Shown one piece after another: positions 52,413 through 61,067 of a DNA stretch of 64,000 nucleotides. This stretch comes from an uncultured Mycoplasmatota bacterium (GTDB taxonomy: Bacteria; Bacillota_I; Bacilli_A; RF39; UBA660). The notes below the pieces were generated by a model. The model did no database searches. It was not told the DNA's origin and saw nothing but the letters and a program-made list of their open reading frames with translations. The number at the start of each line of letters is the position of its first letter. Within the stretch, counting starts at the first letter, position 1. The DNA lies in assembly GCA_900552495.1 (NCBI GenBank), contig URZY01000003.1, positions 62,001 to 126,000 of the forward strand, in the 5' to 3' direction. The position numbers were made by a program, and so were the translations under genes.

Positions 52413-54350
52413 CTATCTATTTTTTACATAATCGCAAATTATTTTAACTACATTTTCATTTCCGATTTTAGAGTCTATACATAAATCATAATTGTTTTTA
52501 TCTCCCCAGATTTTATTAGATATAACACTATAATAATTTGATCTTAATTTATTGGAATTTAAGATATGACTTTTAGCCTGTTTTTCATTATCCCCATAAT
52601 TTTTCATGATGTTTTTGATTTTGTAGTCCATTGGAGCATATATAAATATTTTTATTAAATTTTTATTTTCTTTTAATATGTAGTCAGCAGCTCTACCTAT
52701 AATTACAGCATTACCGTTATTAGCAATATTTTTAATTACTTTGGATTGATTTATTATCGCTTCCTTGCTTGCATCAAGTGATAGAAAATGCTCATAAAGT
52801 TCTTCATTAGAATAATTAGAATTAATTATATTATTTTTAAGAGCATAATCTTTTATTTCTTCTTTATCATAGAATGGTATATTTAATTCCTTCGCAACGA
52901 GTTTTCCGATCTCTTTTCCATTTGTTCCATGCTCTCTTGATATGGATATGATTAAATTACTTTTAATTTTATCAGGCTTAATTACTTTAATCTTTTTATT
53001 ATATGAATCTTTTAAAATAATTAGTGAAATAATTGCCGTTGAGACTTCTGCGATTGGAAAAGTCCACCAAACAAGTTCAGTAACATTTTCTAATTTTGTA
53101 AATAAAAATGCTATTGGAAATACAAAAATCACTAATCTTAGTAAAGAAATTATTAATGGCCTTAAGGCATATCTTATTGATTGTAAAATTCCTTGAACGG
53201 CTACTGATATACCCATAAAGACAAAACCAGTACTAGAAATTTTTAACGCTGTAGTACAAACGTTAATTATTTCTTTGGTAGTTCCGCCTGTAAGTCCAAA
53301 TAGTTTTGCAAGTGGATAGGCAAATATTTCAAATAATATACTTATTATCAAGGTTACTATTATAGTGTCAATAATTCCATACTTAATACAATCATCTATT
53401 CTTTTTTTATCCTGCATACCATAATTAAACGATAATATTGAAATAATTGTATTTGATAATCCAAATGCAGAAAATAAAGCAATTTGTTGGATTTTATAAT
53501 AAATACCAAATGAACTAATTAGAACGGTTTGATTTGCTTGAGCTAAACCTAATATTGCATTCATTCCAGCCATCATTACAGCAAGTAGTGCTTGCATTAA
53601 GGCTGCCGAAATACCAATACTATAGATTCCTTTAATTAAATTGATATCAGGGTTTATGTATTTTATGTCACTATTAATTTCATTATTCTTTTTATAATGA
53701 AAATACATTGCAATAAATAATGAGATAAATTGACCAATTACAGTGGCCCAAGCGGCTCCTGCAACACCCATTTTAAAAGGATAAATAAAAAGATAATCCA
53801 ATATTATATTTGCAACTGCTCCAGATATCTGAGAAATGGTCGATAACATTGTTTTTCCTGTTGCTTGTAAGAATCTTTCGTATACAGTATAACCTATTGA
53901 TCCCAATGATAAGCAAGTGCAAATTCTTAAATAAGTTGTTCCCATGTCTATAATTTCTTTATCATTAGTAAATAGAGAGATAAATTGCTTAGAATAAAAT
54001 AGTCCAAATAATAAAAATATAATATAGATACAAATACTTAAAAATATTCCGTTACCGGCTATCTTATTTACTTTCTCAGTATCGTTTTCCCCTAAGCTTT
54101 TAGATAGTAAAGCATTTAGACCAACACCCGTTCCAACACCAATAGCTATAATCATTATTTGGATTGGAAAAGCATAAGTTAAAGCTTGATTTGCAATAGC
54201 ACCCTTTGCTCCCATATTAGCAACAAAAATACTATCAATAACATTATAGAGTGCTTGTAAAACCATAGATACAATCATTGGTAAACCCATTTTTAAAATC
54301 AGTTTATTCATTGAAGCTATGGCCATTTTATTTTGTTGTTCTTCCTTCAT
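52413..54350 (-). CDS. MATE efflux transporter fused to a cytidylate-kinase-like domain
   Basis: 645 residues. Residues 1 to about 455 form a 12-helix MATE exporter (NKLILKMGLPMIVSMVLQAL at the start, two six-helix halves). Residues about 463-645 match the cytidylate kinase-like family (ISISREHGTNGKEIGKLVAKEL, PFYDKEEIKDYA, VIIGRAADYIL). That family keeps a kinase-like P-loop in altered form, here SREHGTNGKEIG rather than GxGKST. Whether the tail makes or senses nucleotides is unknown. An attenuator-like leader precedes it. Confidence 0.86.
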   Translation of the reverse strand: MKEEQQNKMAIASMNKLILKMGLPMIVSMVLQALYNVIDSIFVANMGAKGAIANQALTYAFPIQIMIIAIGVGTGVGLNALLSKSLGENDTEKVNKIAGNGIFLSICIYIIFLLFGLFYSKQFISLFTNDKEIIDMGTTYLRICTCLSLGSIGYTVYERFLQATGKTMLSTISQISGAVANIILDYLFIYPFKMGVAGAAWATVIGQFISLFIAMYFHYKKNNEINSDIKYINPDINLIKGIYSIGISAALMQALLAVMMAGMNAILGLAQANQTVLISSFGIYYKIQQIALFSAFGLSNTIISILSFNYGMQDKKRIDDCIKYGIIDTIIVTLIISILFEIFAYPLAKLFGLTGGTTKEIINVCTTALKISSTGFVFMGISVAVQGILQSIRYALRPLIISLLRLVIFVFPIAFLFTKLENVTELVWWTFPIAEVSTAIISLIILKDSYNKKIKVIKPDKIKSNLIISISREHGTNGKEIGKLVAKELNIPFYDKEEIKDYALKNNIINSNYSNEELYEHFLSLDASKEAIINQSKVIKNIANNGNAVIIGRAADYILKENKNLIKIFIYAPMDYKIKNIMKNYGDNEKQAKSHILNSNKLRSNYYSVISNKIWGDKNNYDLCIDSKIGNENVVKIICDYVKNR

Positions 54351-54434
54351 AATTCCTCCTTATCTTGACGAGAAAAAAGAGGCAAAATCCACAAACTGGA
54401 TTTACGCCTCTTATTTGAAAGCTACTCGTCATAT
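54351..54434 (-). promoter_or_regulatory. attenuator leader of the MATE-kinase gene
   Basis: The leader starts 7 bases after a strong promoter at 54441-54469. It holds a terminator hairpin (54378-54411, AGAGGCGTAAATCCA with TGGATTTTGCCTCT) and a T-run. An outer seven-pair stem, UGACGAG with CUCGUCA (54431-54425 with 54372-54366), can form only if transcription passes the terminator. The outer arm ends just before the ribosome site (54355-54361). An ATG at 54432 opens a 34-codon frame through the whole hairpin, so ribosome-mediated attenuation is possible. Confidence 0.6.
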
Positions 54435-54440
54435 AAGTAA

Positions 54441-54469
54441 ATTATACTATTTTTTTTACTTTTTTTCAA
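54441..54469 (-). promoter_or_regulatory. promoter of the MATE-kinase transcript
   Basis: Minus strand TTGAAA (54469-54464), a 17-base spacer and TATAAT (54446-54441). Confidence 0.76.
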
Positions 54470-54531
54470 CAAGCAAACTTACGATAATTTTTAATTTTTG
54501 TTAAAATATTATATGTAAGGAGGAACATTTT

Positions 54532-55023
54532 ATGTACAAAATAGGTGAATATGTTGTCTATAGACATGACGTATGTATAATTAAAGAGATTAAAGAAAAT
54601 AAGTTAATAGGTAATACATATTATGTAATGACTCCAGTCGATGATGATTCATTAATAATTGAGATTCCTATTGAAAACAAAATGGGATTTTTAAGAAGTA
54701 TTATTTCCACAGAAGATGCAAAAGAATTAATAAAAAAAATACCAAAAATAAAGCCCCTGGAGGGAATTGATGAAAAGAAATTAGAAGCAAAATATAAAGA
54801 ACTGTTAAATACTGGTGATTATGAAGATCTTATTAAAATTATTAAGACTACTTATTTAAGAAATGAAAATAGAATTAATAATAAAAAGAAAACTAGCGAA
54901 AAGGATGTTAATTTTTTTAGGTTGGCTGAAAAATATTTATATAATGAGTTGGCCATTTCTTTAGATATGTCAGTTGAAGAAGTAAAAAACTACATATTTG
55001 AAATAGCAAATAACGAACTATGA
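54532..55023 (+). CDS. CarD-like transcription regulator
   Basis: 163 residues. Residues 1-60 form the CarD/TRCF RNA-polymerase-interacting domain (MYKIGEYVVYRHDVCIIKEI, then YYVMTPVDDD and LIIEIPIENK). Residues about 70-163 form the helical CarD C-terminal half that touches DNA at the -10. CarD-type proteins bind the RNA polymerase beta subunit and stabilise open complexes. The stop overlaps the start of the next gene (ATGA). AAGGAGG precedes the ATG. Confidence 0.8.
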   Translation: MYKIGEYVVYRHDVCIIKEIKENKLIGNTYYVMTPVDDDSLIIEIPIENKMGFLRSIISTEDAKELIKKIPKIKPLEGIDEKKLEAKYKELLNTGDYEDLIKIIKTTYLRNENRINNKKKTSEKDVNFFRLAEKYLYNELAISLDMSVEEVKNYIFEIANNEL

Positions 55024-55208
55024 TTTTAAATGATTTAAAGATTCAGGAAAATATATTAAGTAAATTACGATTAAAGGAAATTGATTCTATTGAAAAGCTA
55101 TGTAAAATAAGTAGAAAAGAATTAAAAAGACTAGGATTTACGAATGAGGAAATTAATTTAATCGCTATAAAATTACAATTAAACGGTTTAGACTTAAATA
55201 AAAGATAA
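55020..55208 (+). CDS. stand-alone RNA polymerase alpha-CTD-like mini-protein
   Basis: 62 residues, no signal or membrane part. The stretch DSIEKLCKISRKELKRLGFT and EINLIAIKLQLNGLDL resembles the second half of the RpoA C-terminal domain (DLLKLKNLGKKSLEEI... GL.L pattern, a helix-hairpin-helix). It overlaps the CarD-like gene by 4 bases, so both are made together. I infer a DNA- or polymerase-contacting accessory protein. The resemblance is by eye and the chain is short. Confidence 0.55.
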   Translation: MILNDLKIQENILSKLRLKEIDSIEKLCKISRKELKRLGFTNEEINLIAIKLQLNGLDLNKR

Positions 55209-55224
55209 AAGTGCAAATAAATTA

Positions 55225-55253
55225 ACCAGTCCATAAAAGGAACTGGTTTTTTA
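55225..55253 (+). terminator. terminator of the CarD-like operon
   Basis: AACCAGT and ACTGGTT pair around an 11-base loop, followed by TTTTTT. Confidence 0.8.
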
Positions 55254-55304
55254 TTAAAATACTAAGAGGTAGAAAGATAGATAAAACGCCCTTCTAACCT
55301 CGGT

Positions 55305-55853
55305 TTAAATATTTACTTTGATATCACTTCTTTCAGTTGGCTTGTTTTCATACATTTTACTTTTTTGGAAACCAAAAAGTCTAGCAACTAATCCACTTGG
55401 AAAAGTAATAAGTTTTTCATTATAATTTCTTACCGTTGCATTATAATATTTTCTAGCATTAGCTATATCTTCTTCAACAGTTGTTATTTGTTGACTTAAG
55501 TCCAAAAAATTTGAATTAGCTTTTAGATCTGGGTAATTTTCAGCAACACCTATAATTTTGGTTAGTTCTTTAGATAATTGAGCATCAGAAGAAAGCTTAT
55601 TTTGCATATTCGTTTTATCATAGGAACTTAGGCGGTATTTTGTTAAATTTTCAATTAATTTCTTTTCATGTTTCATGTACCCTTTTACGGTCTCTACGAC
55701 ATTAGGAATTAATGACCATCTTTTCTTTAAGTAAACATCCATAGTTGCATAGCTTTCCTCTACTCTAATTTTTAATTTTACTAGTTTGTTGTATGTTAGT
55801 ATTACGTATATTATTAATAATAATATTAGTAGAAAAATAATATATTTGAACAT
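55305..55853 (-). CDS. lemA: LemA family protein
   Basis: 182 residues: one N-terminal helix (about 3-20), then the LemA helical bundle (YNKLVKLKIRVEESYATMDV, KKRWSLIPNVVETVKGYMKHEK, and the NYPDLKAN motif near 120). I chose the ATG at 55853, with AAGGAGG in front. A longer frame to 56138 runs through the coding end of the DUF2207 gene and is not credible. LemA and DUF2207 genes are often neighbours. Confidence 0.9.
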   Translation of the reverse strand: MFKYIIFLLILLLIIYVILTYNKLVKLKIRVEESYATMDVYLKKRWSLIPNVVETVKGYMKHEKKLIENLTKYRLSSYDKTNMQNKLSSDAQLSKELTKIIGVAENYPDLKANSNFLDLSQQITTVEEDIANARKYYNATVRNYNEKLITFPSGLVARLFGFQKSKMYENKPTERSDIKVNI

Positions 55854-55905
55854 ATAATATACCTCCTTATTTTTTTCTAACTTAGAAAAAGGAAAAAGTC
55901 TTTTC

Positions 55906-58224
55906 CTACCAAGAACCTCCGCCTCCGCCGCCGGAGCCACCGCCAGAAATTCCTCCGCCAGTTGATGATGAACTCGTTGAAGAGGAAATAGATGACACCG
56001 ATGATAGTGTTGCATCAGAGATTGTTTTATTAAGGCGGTGACCAAATGATACAACATTAAAATTGGTTGAAGTTTTATACCAGCTTGGTTCCTGAAGAAG
56101 GATTGTCTCAAATTTATTAATCCATTTTCTTGAAACACCTAAGACATAGGTATATGGAAGAATATCATAAAAATAATTCGGATTTTCTTCTACTAATGAT
56201 TCTAATTTCTCTTTTTCAGCAGTTTCTAAAAAAGTCTTAAATCCTTGGATTTGACCGAGCATTTCGTTACCATAAGGGGTTCTTTTGGGCATATTATTTA
56301 GACAAATTATCATTCCAGTAAGACATATTACTGAGAAAAGTAAGGCTGAAGCATACAGAAAATTAGCAGTTATAGCGGTTGAAAGCGGTAAAACAATGGA
56401 AATCATGGCAAAATGAAGAATAATAAATATTAGCAACCCGATGCGAATTGACCTTGTTAGTTTTGGTGAAGTGGCAATAACGAGAAACGGTAAGTACATA
56501 GCTGATATTATAAGCGTAATAGCAACTTCCTCCCAAGTAGAATATAAATATGTTGGGACACCAATTGAAAAAAAGTATGTTAATACAATTAAAACTATTA
56601 TTAACCAATTATATCGATTAGTTCCTTTAACAAATATTTTTTTAGTATTCTTTTTAGCATTAATATTGCGTTTTATTTTGCCAATTGTCGTATGAAATTT
56701 GTACTGTAAATCTGTAGAAGTCACAACGTTAGACTCGCTGGCTAAAACTTTTTCTCTTTCGCTTAAATTGTTAGTTATCCTCTTTCCGGTACGCTTACAT
56801 TTAAATAGTCCTTCTAAGAACATTTTTTCATGAATATTGGTTCCATCATAATCCTTTATTTTTCTAATTGAAAAATCGTTCCGAGAATATTTACTAAATT
56901 TCTCTTCTTCAATTTCAATATATCCTTTATTAGCTAGGTATACAAGTAATGAGATAATGTCTCTTTCAGAGGCTTCTCCTTTGTAGTTCAAAGCAATATC
57001 TAGACTATTTAAGTTTTGAGGAGGATAAAAATTAATTACTTCCGTATACTTGTCATCCTTACCATATTTGTTCCAAATGGCTATACAGATGATTAAACAA
57101 ACTAAAGGAATAAAGAAAAGTAAATAATCTATTCCTTGTAGAAATGGTGATAATTCAAAGTATCCTTCTTCTAATTCTAGACGAAAAGTTAACGCCTCCC
57201 CTTTTTCAAGCGGTTTCTTATAAGTACCAAATATTTTATTACCAGTTCGTTCCCAAGTAATTGAATCTGATGCAAGGCTCTCTCTTTTTCCGGCTGCAAA
57301 GCCTAATTTTTCCGTTGGGAAATCTTTTGGCATAGTTATTTCAAAAGTAATATAGCCAATAGCAGTATCCCAGTCTGAACCAATAAGGTTCAAATAGACT
57401 TCATCAAAATTTTTTGATTGGTCTTTGCCTAGATCATAATGATAAGAAATTACATATTCTTGTTGTCCCGTTACTAATCTATTTTTATCACCTATTTTTA
57501 TTTGATAATTATTGTCACTTTTGGTAATGGCAAATTTTTCGTTTACTTTTATATTTGAGATTTTAGCATAATTTTTGGCAGTTGTCCCATCTTGTCTAAT
57601 AATATTATTGATAGTTGGTATATTACGATATATCCCATGACGTTCTTCATTAAAATAAGCCGTAATAGTCTCTGTTATGTCATAGGTATTATCGGAATTA
57701 ACATTTACTTTTATATCATAAGTATCAATTAAATATGGATAGGTGGCATAACGCGATTGTTGGTGCAATGTATTGATAGGCGCCGAAGGTGCTAAGGGAG
57801 TCTCTTTTACAGTTAAAATATAGTATTTTAGGTCAGAAACATTATAGCCTGATGGCAGTGAAGTATACTCAATCATATCGTTATAAGTAGTTGGATAATT
57901 ATCAACCAAAGACAAAGGGGTTGTTTTCTCAATGATTAAGCTATGTTCTTGATTATAAAAAGAGGCAATTATTTCAACGTTCTTAGAAAAGGTACTTTTA
58001 TTTTTTACAATTCCCGTTAGACCAAATGACGGAGTCGTTGTAGTGGCATTATTATTAATAAATGTTATATTTTCAACAACAATATTATCACTTACCACTT
58101 GTGTGCTTTCGGATATAGGATGATAGTCTTTCTCTATCGAAAGTGCCCAAACTGAGACTGGTTCTAAAAATAGTGTTAGGATTATTAATGCTACTCCTAA
58201 TATTTTTTTAATTATATCTTTCAT
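55906..58224 (-). CDS. DUF2207 membrane protein with glycine-rich tail
   Basis: 772 residues. A signal sequence or helix (about 8-28) precedes an outer N-terminal domain of about 120 residues. The DUF2207 domain follows (IDTYDIKVNVNSDNTYDITE, RHGIYRNIPTI, the GSDWDTAIGYITFEITMPKD region). Membrane helices lie near 368-386, 530-550, 560-580 and 600-650. The chain ends in a GGGISGGGSGGGGGGSW tail. A partner of LemA in many genomes, its role is unknown. Confidence 0.83.
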   Translation of the reverse strand: MKDIIKKILGVALIILTLFLEPVSVWALSIEKDYHPISESTQVVSDNIVVENITFINNNATTTTPSFGLTGIVKNKSTFSKNVEIIASFYNQEHSLIIEKTTPLSLVDNYPTTYNDMIEYTSLPSGYNVSDLKYYILTVKETPLAPSAPINTLHQQSRYATYPYLIDTYDIKVNVNSDNTYDITETITAYFNEERHGIYRNIPTINNIIRQDGTTAKNYAKISNIKVNEKFAITKSDNNYQIKIGDKNRLVTGQQEYVISYHYDLGKDQSKNFDEVYLNLIGSDWDTAIGYITFEITMPKDFPTEKLGFAAGKRESLASDSITWERTGNKIFGTYKKPLEKGEALTFRLELEEGYFELSPFLQGIDYLLFFIPLVCLIICIAIWNKYGKDDKYTEVINFYPPQNLNSLDIALNYKGEASERDIISLLVYLANKGYIEIEEEKFSKYSRNDFSIRKIKDYDGTNIHEKMFLEGLFKCKRTGKRITNNLSEREKVLASESNVVTSTDLQYKFHTTIGKIKRNINAKKNTKKIFVKGTNRYNWLIIVLIVLTYFFSIGVPTYLYSTWEEVAITLIISAMYLPFLVIATSPKLTRSIRIGLLIFIILHFAMISIVLPLSTAITANFLYASALLFSVICLTGMIICLNNMPKRTPYGNEMLGQIQGFKTFLETAEKEKLESLVEENPNYFYDILPYTYVLGVSRKWINKFETILLQEPSWYKTSTNFNVVSFGHRLNKTISDATLSSVSSISSSTSSSSTGGGISGGGSGGGGGGSW

Positions 58225-58338
58225 AGTGCCACTCCCTATTCTATTAGTATTATAACATATAATATGCCGTATTAAAATGCACCAAGAAACATTTCTTTTC
58301 TTTTAGATAAATGTTAAAATAACTTTAGGTGATGTTAC

Positions 58339-59136
58339 TTGAATATATATAAATCATTAAATAATATTACTAAATATATTGATGATAATTTAGATAAAGA
58401 AATTAGTTATGAAACAATGGCTAAAATTATTGGAGTAAATATTTTTACATTACAAAAAATCTTTTCCCTCCTTACTAATGTATCACTTGCGGACTATATT
58501 AGAAAAAGAAAATTATTAGTAGCAGGGGCTGATATATACACGAACAAATTAAAGGTAATGGAGGCAGCTATTAAATACGGATATGAAAGTGCAACTTCTT
58601 TCTCACGCGCCTTTGAACTTTTCCATAAAGTTAAGCCTAGTTTGGTTACTAAACAGTCAACATTAGTAGAATTTCCAAGAATTGTTTTTGATGAAAATCA
58701 AAAAATAACAAGTACAATGGCTTATGAAATAGTTGAGTTAAGTGAATTGAATTTATTTGGAAAATATATAACTACTACTAATTTGACTATTGAAAATGAT
58801 GCACCTAACTTTTTTCAAGATTTTAGAAAAAAATATGAGGAAGAATATGGAGAACCACAATATGGGATGATTACTTATTCTAATCCTTGCCGTGAAGAAT
58901 GTGAACAATATTACGTTCTTTATGATAAGGAAATTACTGGCTTTGAAAAAGTTGATATTACTAGTGGTAAGTGGCTACGTTTTAGAATCAATTCACAAGA
59001 AGCTACTGATATTAGAGATATGTCCCAAAAATTTTATATAGATTTTTTGCCAAGCTGTAAATACAATTTACGGGATATTTATGAGTTAGAATATTATCAT
59101 GATGGGGTTACAGATTTTTTAGTTCCTATTTGTTAA
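58339..59136 (+). CDS. AraC-family regulator with GyrI-like effector domain
   Basis: 265 residues. Residues 1-105 carry two AraC helix-turn-helix motifs (ISYETMAKIIGVNIFTLQ and the KYGYESATSFSRAFELFHKV signature). Residues about 125-265 resemble GyrI/Rob-type small-molecule binding domains (LYDKEITGFEKVDI, WLRFRI, EYYHDGVTDFLVPI). The start codon is TTG with AGGTGATG upstream. Target genes are not clear; the neighbours are the DUF2207 gene (divergent) and the ATPase operon. Confidence 0.84.
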   Translation: MNIYKSLNNITKYIDDNLDKEISYETMAKIIGVNIFTLQKIFSLLTNVSLADYIRKRKLLVAGADIYTNKLKVMEAAIKYGYESATSFSRAFELFHKVKPSLVTKQSTLVEFPRIVFDENQKITSTMAYEIVELSELNLFGKYITTTNLTIENDAPNFFQDFRKKYEEEYGEPQYGMITYSNPCREECEQYYVLYDKEITGFEKVDITSGKWLRFRINSQEATDIRDMSQKFYIDFLPSCKYNLRDIYELEYYHDGVTDFLVPIC

Positions 59137-59172
59137 ACTGACAAATCTTGGATAGAAAAAGTCAGTTTTTTT
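59135..59172 (+). terminator. terminator after the AraC-family gene
   Basis: AAACTGAC and GTCAGTTT pair around an 18-base loop with a T-run following. Confidence 0.72.
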
Positions 59173-59219
59173 ATGGAATAATTTTATATACTTCTATTAT
59201 TACTGGGGGTATTTAGGGA

Positions 59220-61067
59220 ATGATTACTTATGAAGTACTACTTGCTCAAAAAAAGATAGAAGCTGCTGATTGGAAGCTGTTTGTTGAGGCCATTGCCAAT
59301 TATGTTGGCTATTTTAAGACTTTTAAATTAATAATTGTTTACCAAGAAAATACCATTAGATTTTTTGTCAGATGTAGGTGCTTACTACCAATTACATTTA
59401 ATGGATTAAATGTCTTCTATTTAAAAAAGTTTAGTAATTTTGAAATACCAAAATGTAAAACAGGATTATTTTTTCATGAAACAAAGATTAATTCTTGTAT
59501 TGATATTATTGATTACTGTTTCAATAAATTAGGAGCAAAATTTAAAGGGTTGGTGTTTAATTTTGTTAAAGTTACCAATAAACTAATAATAAGTAAAAAA
59601 AATTTATATTTAAAAAAGCATTATTCATTAAAAAAGTATTCTTTATTTTGGAGTAATAGTTATGATCTTTTAACCATCAATTTTGATAAGAATAAACGCT
59701 TTTTTTATAAGAGGATTGGCAAATATTTAGATATTTCTAAGATTTTACCTCTACTTAATCGTGATAAAACTTTGTGTACAATGAAGATAGACACTTTCCC
59801 CTATCTACAAGGGGATTTTTTTCTAAGACAAAGTAGTTATGATTTTTGTAAACACTCATTAGTAATTGGTGCTAGTGGATCGGGAAAATCTAAGTTTATT
59901 AGTAGTTTTATAAAAAATATTTATTTATTAAATAAATCAAGTAAGAATTATAAAGTTATTATTATCGATCCTCATGCAAATATTGAAAATGATATTGGTG
60001 GATTGGGACAAATAATAGACTTTAAAGAGCCTTTTTCTAGCATTGATTTGTTTTTAAATAAAGGTCATGATGTGGTAAGTGGTGTGGAACTGTTATTAGA
60101 ACTGTTAAAAGAATTAATTAAGGATCAATATAATTCTAAATTAGAAAGAGTGCTTCGACATGCATTATACATACTACTAATTAATGAAAATTTTTCTTTT
60201 AGAAGTCTAAAGTCTCTTCTTTTAGATTTAGAATATCGTAATAATATGATTAACCTTTCAAAAGAAAAGCTACCAGATAGTGTTTTAAGTTTCTTTCTAA
60301 ATGATTTTAATGAATTAAAGACTAAAGCCTATGGTGAAGCAATTGCGCCTATTATATCATTCGTTGATGAGATGGAAATATTACCGACCTTCGGTGAAAG
60401 TAGGAATGTTAGTAATTTGGAAAATGTTATCAGAAATAACTTCTTAACTATTTTTTCTTTAGATAAAATTTATTTAGGCAATAAAATTACCAAGGCAATT
60501 GCAGGACTTATTATGCAACAGTTATTAATGTTAGTTCAAGGCCAAGCTTTTTCAGAACAAATCATTTTAGTGATTGATGAGATAGCAGTAATCGAAAGTC
60601 CTATTTTAACTAGATATTTAGCCGAGGCAAGAAAATATAATTTAGCACTTATTTTAGCCGGGCAATATTTTAATCAAATATCGGATAATCTAAAAATGGC
60701 TATTTTTTCTAATGTCATTAATTATTATATTTTCCGTGTTTCTAAAATGGATGCTAGTGTTTTGGTAGAAAATCTTAATATGAAAATTCCATTAGATAAT
60801 AGTAAAGATACTAAAATTAAATTATTGACAGAGCTTAATAACAGAGAGTTCATTGTTAGAGTGGCAAATAATGGGATTTTAATTTCAGCATTTAAAGCTA
60901 AAACTTTAGATTTTAAAAAAATTCCACGGAAAAAGATGAAAAAACCTAAGGATCTAGGAGTCCTAATAAGTAAACAAGAAAACAAAAATACTTTTGAGAT
61001 AACAAGTTCTATTAAAGTAAAAGAAGTATTGAAAAAAAATTCAACTGGTAGGAAGGTGGTTAAATAA
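59220..61067 (+). CDS. VirD4/HerA-like ATPase (candidate T4SS coupling protein)
   Basis: 615 residues with no clear membrane helix. Walker A GASGSGKS at 217-224, an IIIDPHAN strand at 246-253, Walker B ILVIDEIAVI at 448-457, and a LAGQYFNQIS sensor-like segment of TraG/VirD4 type follow, with a basic C-terminus. Residues 1-200 are a mixed domain with cysteines, not recognised. The stop overlaps the next start (TAATG). I infer a substrate-recruiting or DNA-pumping ATPase that could pair with the VirB4 locus at 1-21256. Confidence 0.75.
   Translation: MITYEVLLAQKKIEAADWKLFVEAIANYVGYFKTFKLIIVYQENTIRFFVRCRCLLPITFNGLNVFYLKKFSNFEIPKCKTGLFFHETKINSCIDIIDYCFNKLGAKFKGLVFNFVKVTNKLIISKKNLYLKKHYSLKKYSLFWSNSYDLLTINFDKNKRFFYKRIGKYLDISKILPLLNRDKTLCTMKIDTFPYLQGDFFLRQSSYDFCKHSLVIGASGSGKSKFISSFIKNIYLLNKSSKNYKVIIIDPHANIENDIGGLGQIIDFKEPFSSIDLFLNKGHDVVSGVELLLELLKELIKDQYNSKLERVLRHALYILLINENFSFRSLKSLLLDLEYRNNMINLSKEKLPDSVLSFFLNDFNELKTKAYGEAIAPIISFVDEMEILPTFGESRNVSNLENVIRNNFLTIFSLDKIYLGNKITKAIAGLIMQQLLMLVQGQAFSEQIILVIDEIAVIESPILTRYLAEARKYNLALILAGQYFNQISDNLKMAIFSNVINYYIFRVSKMDASVLVENLNMKIPLDNSKDTKIKLLTELNNREFIVRVANNGILISAFKAKTLDFKKIPRKKMKKPKDLGVLISKQENKNTFEITSSIKVKEVLKKNSTGRKVVK

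Noticed and set aside
54352..54504. Plus-strand frame (61 residues) opposite the MATE leader
   Set aside because: Antisense to the MATE start and its promoter; no ribosome site, not a gene.
45641..55300. Direct repeat of the tRNA-Gly 3' end marking a tyrosine-integrase-type att site
   Set aside because: No second copy of the tRNA end was found to the right, and the recombinase is of the serine type, which needs only a two-base core.
55854..56138. N-terminal extension of LemA by 95 residues
   Set aside because: It overlaps the coding end of the DUF2207 gene in another frame; the true LemA start at 55853 has a strong ribosome site.
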